DNA of 64,000 bases from assembly GCA_002435755.1 (NCBI GenBank), contig DIYH01000030.1:277672-341671 (forward strand), given 5' to 3'. This document shows, piece by piece, positions 8,466 through 14,956 of the stretch. Below the pieces are notes generated by a model. It searched no databases. It was given only the letters and a program-made list of their open reading frames with translations, and had not been told where the DNA came from. The translations under genes were made by a program, and so were the position numbers. Each line of letters opens with the position of its first letter. Position 1 is the stretch's first letter. Source of the DNA: Flammeovirgaceae bacterium UBA6059 (GTDB taxonomy: Bacteria > Bacteroidota > Bacteroidia > Cytophagales > Cyclobacteriaceae).

Positions 8466-8771
8466 CTATCGATTGAGAAAATCGAACAACTTGTTTTTAG
8501 CTGTATCATCAAAACCAACCAGGCCTACAGGAATGGTATGATCAATAGCCTTGTTAATGATCTCAAGGCCTGTATCGTCAAACCCACCGCAAAGCTCAAT
8601 TACTTCAAAACCTTCATCGACTAAATTTTGAGCTGCATTACATGCAGATGCGATGGACGACACAGCTACAATGGTTGCTTCAAAGGCGGTTGAGTTCATC
8701 TGTATAGATCTTCCTGGATCTTCATACCCAGGTCCTTTGAAGATGAATGCATATTTGGTGAGTCTGGCCAT
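8466..8771 (-). CDS. DUF6506 family protein
   Basis: 101 residues, cytosolic. Pattern KYAFIFKGPGYEDPGRSIQMNS at the N-terminus, then Ala/Val-rich strands and helices ending with GLVGFDDTAKNKL, looks like the small DUF6506 family (Rossmann-like alternation of strands and helices). Function unknown in the family. It ends 55 bases before the start of the secreted protein downstream, so the two may be cotranscribed. Confidence 0.7.
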   Translation of the reverse strand: MARLTKYAFIFKGPGYEDPGRSIQMNSTAFEATIVAVSSIASACNAAQNLVDEGFEVIELCGGFDDTGLEIINKAIDHTIPVGLVGFDDTAKNKLFDFLNR

Positions 8772-8859
8772 TTCAGAAGCTAATTTGAGTAAATGACCAG
8801 GGCACTACTATTTTGGCAGCTGATAGGTCTGAACCCATCCTAAAAACTAAATGGTTATG

Positions 8860-9078
8860 TTAAGCTCTTAGGAAAGTAGAAAATTGGTCACCATTAGGAT
8901 AAAGGAGCCGGAGACTCAACACCAAACAAACCGCAGCTGGACCTGTGCCTGATGGATCATGTAAGATGTGGAACATAGTCGCATTAAATATAATGGCTGT
9001 GATAAGCGTCAAGCCTACCGGAACAAACTTACGTGTGACTAAAGCAGGGTCCCCGATCACTTCAAGCGCACCAATAGG
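8860..9078 (-). pseudogene. DoxX-family membrane protein, C-terminal remnant
   Basis: The minus-strand frame reads PIGALEVIGD, then RKFVPVGLTLITAIIFN and HILHDPSGTGPA, a close match to the last two membrane helices of DoxX-like proteins (GlxEVxxG, NRFVPLGLTLLAP, LFHxFLDPSG). The open frame reaches only a little upstream of 9078 and no start codon or first two helices are present, so this is a truncated gene. It carries one copy of the TTCCGGTAGG word. Confidence 0.65.
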
Positions 9079-9116
9079 TCTTAAAAATCATGAGGTGACA
9101 TAGATCTGTATCAACT

Positions 9117-9157
9117 GACACAACTGTCCTGAGCTTGAAACTCGGGACAGTTGTGTC
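9117..9157 (-). terminator. Strong hairpin after the ABM-domain gene
   Basis: A 17-base stem with a single G-U type mismatch (arms 9117-9133 and 9141-9157, seven-base loop) lies 26 bases beyond the stop codon of the monooxygenase gene on the minus strand. There is no clear T-tract, so it may be a processing or protective hairpin rather than a true intrinsic terminator. Confidence 0.5.
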
Positions 9158-9182
9158 GAGCGGCAGGATACCCGTCCTTTTT

Positions 9183-9479
9183 TCACCTTGTAAAATCATC
9201 TATTTCATTAAAGACCTCAACGGAGATACGCTTACCCAGGTCATGCATGGACTGCATTTGACTGTGCTCAGTTTTGTTCCAAAACCTTTTCCAGTGATCC
9301 AAAGAGTCCCACCTTGCTATTGTCTTTATGGTGCAGGGGTCTACCTCACTTTGCAGCATAAAACTGCCTCTCGCGCCTTCCACCTCTTCGTGGATCGTAT
9401 TGGTGGTCTCCTTCCAGGTTTCTATGAATTCTTCCAGATTCTCTGGTACTACTTTCCAGCTGTATATGATCCGTATCAT
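9183..9479 (-). CDS. Antibiotic biosynthesis monooxygenase (ABM) domain protein
   Basis: 98 residues, single ferredoxin-like ABM domain: MIRIIYSWKVVPENLEEFIETW at the start, SFMLQSEVDP in the middle, IARWDSLDHWKRFW towards the end. These small dimeric proteins include quinol monooxygenases and heme-degrading enzymes, but no heme-binding pattern is visible, so the substrate is unknown. An overlapping plus-strand frame has no protein-like features. The gene stands alone between hairpin 9117-9157 and a 200-base gap. Confidence 0.85.
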   Translation of the reverse strand: MIRIIYSWKVVPENLEEFIETWKETTNTIHEEVEGARGSFMLQSEVDPCTIKTIARWDSLDHWKRFWNKTEHSQMQSMHDLGKRISVEVFNEIDDFTR

Positions 9480-9688
9480 TAAATAGTGGCTTGGGATTAA
9501 TTTCTTAGCGTAAGATAGCTTTCACCCTTCCAATACTATATGAGTTAGCTGTTCATTCATGGTTAGAACATGTCCAAAACAAGTGTAATTTGAATATGTG
9601 TTCTTTCTTGGAAGCTTTCTAGTAATAAATAGGAATAGACAGACCAGAATCAACAGTGCAAAGCCTACTTATGATGAATAGCCAAAAT

Positions 9689-9967
9689 CTACACTATACT
9701 TTTTGCCACTTCAAATTCTTCATGTCCATTGCACAACTGCATTGATGGATGCAGTGCTACTACACCGGTTTCAGTAATGATAGCCTTTTGGCGATAGAGT
9801 AGAAAATCGACCGCATATTCTTTAGGGAAAGCCGTTCCTGAACATGCAGCGAAGCGAACATCTGTTCCCCATGTATCACCGATTTTTTCTACGAGTTTTT
9901 CTGGAGTCAATTCTTTGTTGTATTGCTCAATCAAAAAAACTACTTCATGTATATGCCTAATATTCAC
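9689..9967 (-). CDS. YecH-like (DUF2492) putative metal-binding protein
   Basis: 92 residues, cytosolic. It matches the E. coli YecH layout: N-terminal His-x-His-Glu (IHEVVFLI), DVRFAACSGTAF in the middle with a conserved Cys, and a C-terminal Cys/His pair (QLCNGHEE). Cys and His positions suggest a small metal site. Role unknown. Stands alone; the 390-base stretch downstream on the other side holds no gene. Confidence 0.75.
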   Translation of the reverse strand: MNIRHIHEVVFLIEQYNKELTPEKLVEKIGDTWGTDVRFAACSGTAFPKEYAVDFLLYRQKAIITETGVVALHPSMQLCNGHEEFEVAKSIV

Positions 9968-10358
9968 CTTCTCCTTTCAATGGTTCTCTTAACAGTTTAC
10001 TTACGATTGGCCTAGTGTTGGGTCGTAATCACAGAAATCAAAACTATGATCTATCACACTAATTCAAGTTGATGTAAGTCAAGTGCGATTCCTGATCTCT
10101 ATCATTGACAAGGTACTCGGCATTGACGTTTCTATACTTCACTCCTCTGCTCATTAGATAAGACTTGCTCGAATTACAAACGAATAGGCAAAAGAGTTGG
10201 GTTAATAATCGCCTCTATAACCCTTATTCCGGTAGGCCTACGGGAGGTAGTTCATCATAAAAGATAAGACTTTATTCAAATAGCTAGAAATGAATAGTTT
10301 AGCAACCAAACAAAAGATTTGTGTGTCGTTGTTTCATTGGTAACCAAAAGCTTATAAT
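9968..10358. other. Intergenic region between divergent genes
   Basis: No gene seen. Contains one TTCCGGTAGG word at 10227-10236, immediately followed by CCTACGGG so that the two make a short imperfect palindrome. Promoters for the divergent flanking genes should lie here, but none is clear enough to call. Confidence 0.5.
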
Positions 10359-10751
10359 ATGACCCTTCGATTAGTCCTTATCTGTATTGCTATAGGTGTC
10401 GCAGCAGGCTTACTTACCGCATTAGTCATTCCTGTAGACTTTGAGATATTGGTATGGTTTGTGGTAATAGTTGTCATAGCATGGCTCATGATCAACACTG
10501 GTATGGTTCAACTTTTTAAGCAAGCATTCATCCATGCAGCTATCACAGGTATGGGCATCACAGCCACTCATCTCACCTTTCTCAATGCCTACCTGGCATC
10601 TCACCCTGAGGAGAAAGAAATGTTAAGTAACTGGGGTATCAGCTCTGACTACCTTGGCCTGTTGATGATCGCTCCTATCTACTGGATGATTTTGGGCTTG
10701 CTGACGGGAGCAGTGGCGTTACTTCTAATAAGATTTACTTCAAAAACTTAG
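10359..10751 (+). CDS. Small membrane protein, unknown
   Basis: 130 residues with four predicted membrane helices (about residues 3-24, 29-50, 58-75 and 103-125), no conserved motif recognised. Start at ATG 10359 is followed at once by the first hydrophobic segment. The end of the gene runs directly into a decayed aldo/keto reductase fragment, so it may itself be at the edge of an old rearrangement. Confidence 0.6.
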   Translation: MTLRLVLICIAIGVAAGLLTALVIPVDFEILVWFVVIVVIAWLMINTGMVQLFKQAFIHAAITGMGITATHLTFLNAYLASHPEEKEMLSNWGISSDYLGLLMIAPIYWMILGLLTGAVALLLIRFTSKT

Positions 10752-11040
10752 AGTGATTGCGGGATTGATATTGTCTACAACCAGATCGATTACAGCTTGC
10801 CTGATCAGCGTAGTGTACTCAAGATGCGCAAGACCTATAAGGAGTTTAGTCTGAAGCTGCTGGCTTTTGCCACTATCTCTGGTGGCTTCCTATCGGAAAA
10901 ATGGTTGACCAACTGATCTGGCCGTGGACGGACAGTTGACCAAGTCACAAGCCAAATAGAAGCACTATATTGATGCAGCTGGGTCTGGGCAAATTCCAGC
11001 AACTATTAACTGCTTTGAAGCGAGTGGAATCTTAGCATTC
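10752..11040 (+). pseudogene. Aldo/keto reductase fragment, decayed paralogue of the gene at 1-1297
   Basis: The DNA aligns base by base with about 326-625 of the window: shared blocks include ACAGCTTGC, CTGATCAGCGT, GGCTTTTG, TTCCTATCGGAAAAATGG and AAATTCCAGCAACT. The copy has a one-base gap near its start, short deletions, and in-frame stops (for instance TGA in CAACTGATC and TAG in CCAAATAGAAG). Neither the start of the reductase nor the Rid domain is present. An old partial duplication or recombination scar. Confidence 0.85.
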
Positions 11041-11308
11041 AGATGAATGAATTTCACGAATTCTTGGGTATTGTCTAAGCTTACACTAGTGCTTAAATTG
11101 AATCTACTCGTAGAGAGTGAGAAGAGATAATGAAGTACAAATGATAACTGATGTTTTCAAACGGTTAACATCGAAAATCATATTGGAAATCAATAGGCTA
11201 TGCCTAAAAAGTCTAAATACCTGCAAGAAGAATCATGAGCACTGTCCATCACACCAATGTAGTGGCAAATTACATAGCGTTCAATTATGAATAATCAAAC
11301 ACATTGAC

Positions 11309-12235
11309 TTGAGATTACTAGCTTCAATTTATTTGGTTACGCTGCTATTGGCATTTACTAGCAACTGTCAATCGAAAAAGGCTTCAATTCAAAAAACCAT
11401 TTTTGAACCAGGGCATATATCTACTCAGTTGGTCGAGTATTCAGTAACCTTTTCACCCTCCGGTACTGAAGTTTACTTTGCGCGGAGCAATGATCAATGG
11501 GGTAAAAGAGGTATGAAGAGTTCGATCTACTTTGCCACTAAACGAAATCAAAAATGGTCTAAACCCGAGTTGGCTTCCTTTTCAGGTCAATATGATGATA
11601 GCGCACCTTACCTAACTGACGGAGGAAAAACACTTTATTTCATCTCTAAAATACCACATAAAGAAGTACAACAGGTCTCAATGGATATTTGGAAAGTCGA
11701 AAGACTTTATAATGAGGAATGGGGTACTCCTGTCAGATTAGACGATCCCATCAATTCTCCACAAAATGAGTATTGCCTGAGAGCCGATAAGTATGGTAAC
11801 CTATATTTTGCATCGGACCGTAATGGAGGCTATGGTCAAGGCGACCTGTACAAAGTCGAAAAGACTGGAGACATGTATGGGTCTCCAGTTAATTTCGGAA
11901 AGGCACTGAATTCAGCTACAGGTGAATGGAATTTGGAAGTAAGCGAAAATGGGAATGTCATAATATTTGAGGCCTCTGGTAGACCTGAGAACTTTTCACC
12001 CTATGGAGATCTGTTTATAAGTTTTAAGTCAAATGACACATGGTCGATACCTCAGAATATTGTAGAAATCAATACTACAGGAAGTGACCTTTATCCCGAA
12101 ATCATTGAAGACCAGAATATCATCTATTTCACGAGCAGTGACAGCATCAAAAGTCTGCAAACAAATATTTACTCTGTCAGCTACAGTGATATTCTTGACA
12201 AATACAAAAGAAGTGCAGTGTTCAAAGTACAATGA
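11309..12235 (+). CDS. PD40 (WD40-like) beta-propeller protein, exported
   Basis: 308 residues. The N-terminal hydrophobic signal ends at FTSNC, probably a lipobox with an unusual Asn before the Cys. The rest carries PD40/TolB-type propeller repeats: VTFSPSGTEVYFAR, APYLTDGGKTLYFIS, YCLRADKYGNLYFASDRNG, and later GDLYPEI-type strands. Such proteins in Bacteroidota are often cell-surface or OmpA-linked. The TTG at 11309 is the only start that keeps the signal peptide; an ATG just upstream is followed by a stop. No enzyme activity predicted. Confidence 0.8.
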   Translation: MRLLASIYLVTLLLAFTSNCQSKKASIQKTIFEPGHISTQLVEYSVTFSPSGTEVYFARSNDQWGKRGMKSSIYFATKRNQKWSKPELASFSGQYDDSAPYLTDGGKTLYFISKIPHKEVQQVSMDIWKVERLYNEEWGTPVRLDDPINSPQNEYCLRADKYGNLYFASDRNGGYGQGDLYKVEKTGDMYGSPVNFGKALNSATGEWNLEVSENGNVIIFEASGRPENFSPYGDLFISFKSNDTWSIPQNIVEINTTGSDLYPEIIEDQNIIYFTSSDSIKSLQTNIYSVSYSDILDKYKRSAVFKVQ

Positions 12236-12320
12236 AAGTAATCGTCCTTCGACACTTTTTGACCTCAACTGGCTTCTTAGTAATAAGCAATATGGGATAT
12301 GTCTTTGAAGTAATTCAGAA

Positions 12321-12539
12321 TTGAATATGGATCAATCAGGAAGACTCTACTTTCAATCAGGCTTTCGATTTCACACCAACACCAAAGGCAAATTCAAATG
12401 GATCTATGACTGTCAAACCTCCAACTTCAGAAATCCAGTGCCATCGCAGAATTCTCTTCAGCTAGGAGGTACTCCAGTAGCCTATAACTTTGATGTATGT
12501 ACCAGCCGAATCCTCTCTAAAATCGCCGCTGAATTATAA
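12321..12539 (+). pseudogene. C-terminal fragment of an outer-membrane protein, paralogue of 35116-35880
   Basis: The 72-codon frame reads SGRLYFQSGFRFH, NTKGKFKW, GGTPVAYNFDV and SRILSKIAAEL, which lines up with the last 70 residues of the outer-membrane protein at 35116-35880 (SGGLYFQPGVGFH, ATKGKFKP, GATPITHNFDV, NRIVFKVALEF). There is no signal peptide or N-terminal half upstream, so it is a truncated remnant. Confidence 0.75.
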
Positions 12540-12804
12540 GTTGATCCATCTCATCTACAGCAATTCATGCATCCATTCAAGTGTATCTTATCAATTCTTA
12601 ATTATTGTTTGAGCAGAACAGAATCGGTAAATTAAAGTGATTATAGAATCATTTCTGTCACTGTTTACACTAATTATAAGCCTTGTAGTTTAAAGTCATG
12701 CCATTTAAACGGTCCATGAAAAATTGGTTTGGTCGCAAGTTGCCATTTTTGCATGTACGACATTATTACCTTGGAATGAAAACTGGTCTACGAAATGAAT
12801 TTGC
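12540..12804. other. AT-rich gap before the DUF4157 gene
   Basis: About 265 bases, AT-rich, no gene or strong hairpin seen. It should hold the promoter of the DUF4157 gene. Confidence 0.4.
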
Positions 12805-14391
12805 ATGAGTAACAGAGCCAACAAGATACAGGAGACTAAGGCTCAACCAGCATCTGCTATGGACTCCCAGACGCAAAGTGGTGGTGAGTCAACTTTTCAG
12901 TTTGTTGATAACAGACCTAAAACCTTAGTTCAAAGAAGGTTACAAGACATGGCAAATAATAGTCTTAAGTTAAAACAAGTGGCACAATTACAGGCTATGA
13001 CTGACAATTACCTGGCAAGACAACACAACCCCATCCAAAAAAAAGAAAATGATACCGGCTTGCCAGACAATTTGAAATCAGGTATAGAAAACCTATCAGG
13101 TTACTCTATGAATGATGTTAAAGTACATTACAACTCTGATAAACCTACACAGCTCAATGCACATGCATATGCACAAGGAACAGACATTCATATAGCATCT
13201 GGACAAGAAAAACACTTGCCTCATGAAGCCTGGCATGTGGTACAACAGAAGCAAGGAAGGGTGAAACCTACTATACAGATGAAAGGTGGAGTAAATGTTA
13301 ATGATGATGTACGACTAGAGAACGAGGCTGATGTCATGGGAAAAAAAGCTTTGCAAGCTAATAGTTTACCCAAAGCGGTTTCTCAAGGAAATCCATATAA
13401 CTCATCTAGTAATTCCTCGGATCAAACTGAGCCATTAAGGCAAATAATCAATTTCCCTGAGGTCCGTCAATTATTTGGGCTAACAGTAGGTGGAGGTCAA
13501 GAAGCTTTTGAAATTGATACTGCATTGGCAGGTGACGTTACTTCGGCTGATGAAGAAGACGATAACAGAGTCCAATTAGCAGACTTAGGAGACGAAACAC
13601 TGTTTGTTCTAGGTCACGGCATTCCTGCACTTGGAAATGAACCTCCGAAAGTAGATGTATATAATCCAACTGAATTTGTAGAAATGTTGGTAGCGCTTGG
13701 TTATGACCCAGGGAAACACACTGGTTCTATTGACTTCAAATCATGTACAGCAGGCTGGGCTCGTACAAAAGATGGATCATTTATTGAACAGGTGAAAGTT
13801 CTTCTTTCCGATAGAGGCTATAATGGACAAATCAGAGGAGTTGAAGGATTTGCTCTTGCAATTCCACAAGACGAAATTCCGGTAGATAATAGAGTTGCTG
13901 AAGCAGATGAGAACAATATTGGTAGATATCAGGATTTTGGAATTTTCAGGCAATGGAGAACTTGGAAGACGTTCTTAGAACAGGTGATTCTTAAAAAAAT
14001 TGAAGACCTAACGGAAGACGTTGATGAACAAATAGCAGTCGTTAAAGAACTCATGAATGATTTAGAAACTGAAACTATAAATCAAATGAGCGAATTGTCA
14101 AGGTTATTAGAAACCAGTGAGGAAGCCTATCGGACTGGAATAGTTCAAACTAAAGAGGCTATTGCTAAATCAGGTGATTTCTGGTTTAAGAAATTCCTAG
14201 TATGGAAACATCGCGGTGTATCTCAAGATGACAGAGATGACTCAATGATGTATGTAGTAATATCATTAGAACCAGTAAATACGGCTATTACTGAACAAAT
14301 TGACACATATCGAGAAAGAGCGGAGAATTTAAAACCTTTACCGGGCTATACAAATGTTCCTGCCAGGCCAGAAGTAGCAAATATAGCATGA
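12805..14391 (+). CDS. DUF4157 protein with HExxH motif and C80/caspase-like domain (eCIS-type cargo)
   Basis: 528 residues, no signal peptide. Residues about 84-156 are a DUF4157 domain: GLPDNLKSGIENLSG, the metalloprotease motif His140-Glu-Ala-Trp-His144 in LPHEAWHVVQQ, and a possible third ligand in LENEAD. DUF4157 is the domain most often tied to cargo of extracellular contractile injection systems. Residues about 262-350 resemble the C80/caspase-like cysteine protease fold: ETLFVLGHGIP with His271 and SIDFKSCTAGW with Cys314, each after a hydrophobic strand. Residues about 385-505 are helical, probably coiled coil. No sheath, tube or baseplate genes lie in the window, so it is an orphan. 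Domain calls are by pattern; toxicity is inference. Confidence 0.75.
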   Translation: MSNRANKIQETKAQPASAMDSQTQSGGESTFQFVDNRPKTLVQRRLQDMANNSLKLKQVAQLQAMTDNYLARQHNPIQKKENDTGLPDNLKSGIENLSGYSMNDVKVHYNSDKPTQLNAHAYAQGTDIHIASGQEKHLPHEAWHVVQQKQGRVKPTIQMKGGVNVNDDVRLENEADVMGKKALQANSLPKAVSQGNPYNSSSNSSDQTEPLRQIINFPEVRQLFGLTVGGGQEAFEIDTALAGDVTSADEEDDNRVQLADLGDETLFVLGHGIPALGNEPPKVDVYNPTEFVEMLVALGYDPGKHTGSIDFKSCTAGWARTKDGSFIEQVKVLLSDRGYNGQIRGVEGFALAIPQDEIPVDNRVAEADENNIGRYQDFGIFRQWRTWKTFLEQVILKKIEDLTEDVDEQIAVVKELMNDLETETINQMSELSRLLETSEEAYRTGIVQTKEAIAKSGDFWFKKFLVWKHRGVSQDDRDDSMMYVVISLEPVNTAITEQIDTYRERAENLKPLPGYTNVPARPEVANIA

Positions 14392-14588
14392 AAACAGTCT
14401 CTCGAATTAAACATTGTATCAGAAGACAGTAGTCCTCTACATCGAAAACATTCAATGTTACCCGATAAGAATAGGCGACCCTAGCTACGACTTCCTGCAT
14501 CTCTGATTCCCTCTAAAATAGATTGAGTAGCATCTAACTAATCATTCAAAACTTGCCAATAAGGACCTCTCCACTTGCATCTCTCATT

Positions 14589-14628
14589 ATTACTTATAAT
14601 TTTGTATAACATACAATGTATAAGTAAT
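14589..14628 (+). promoter_or_regulatory. Palindrome over the PadR start codon, probable autoregulatory operator
   Basis: ATTACTTATA (14589-14598) pairs perfectly with TATAAGTAAT (14619-14628); inside, TTGTAT and ATACAA pair again. The right arm covers the ATG of the PadR gene. PadR proteins bind AT-rich palindromes in their own promoters, so repression of the PadR/permease operon by its own product is likely. Confidence 0.6.
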
Positions 14629-14956
14629 GAAAAACAAAGGCCTGGGTGAGTTTGAAGAGTTGGTACTATTGGCGGTATGTATCTTAAAGGATGAAGCCTA
14701 TGGCATCACAGTGAAGAATGAGGTCGAGAAACATTCCGGTAGGGCGATACTCCTGGGAGCCGTGCACATCACACTTTACCGCCTACAGGACAAAGGCTTT
14801 TTAGCATCCGAGCTTGGAGGCAACACCAAGAAGCGAGGGGATCGCAGAAAAAGACTATTCACCATCACCAGCACTGGCCTGGAGCAGCTACAGGAAGCGC
14901 AGCGCATCAGACAAAACATGTGGCAACTCATCCCACAACTAAAACCCAGCTTATGA
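14627..14956 (+). CDS. PadR family transcriptional regulator
   Basis: 109 residues, a minimal winged-helix PadR repressor: GEFEELVLLAVCILKDEAYG, the recognition helix region ILLGAVHITLYRLQDKGFL, and the wing GGNTKKRGDRRKRLFTIT. The stop overlaps the permease start by ATGA, so translation is coupled. An inverted repeat covers its own start codon. The inducing signal is unknown; in other PadR systems it is often a small hydrophobic toxic compound. Confidence 0.92.
   Translation: MKNKGLGEFEELVLLAVCILKDEAYGITVKNEVEKHSGRAILLGAVHITLYRLQDKGFLASELGGNTKKRGDRRKRLFTITSTGLEQLQEAQRIRQNMWQLIPQLKPSL

Noticed and set aside
9135..9482. Plus-strand frame of 115 codons over the ABM-domain gene
   Set aside because: Antisense to a clear ABM protein, composition without family pattern.
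10227..10244. Short palindrome TTCCGGTAGG followed by CCTACGGG as a terminator
   Set aside because: No T-tract and not placed after a gene; better explained by the repeated 10-mer next to a chance complement.
12805..14391. Presence of a full contractile injection system
   Set aside because: No sheath, tube, baseplate or AAA+ genes anywhere in the window; only a cargo-like protein.
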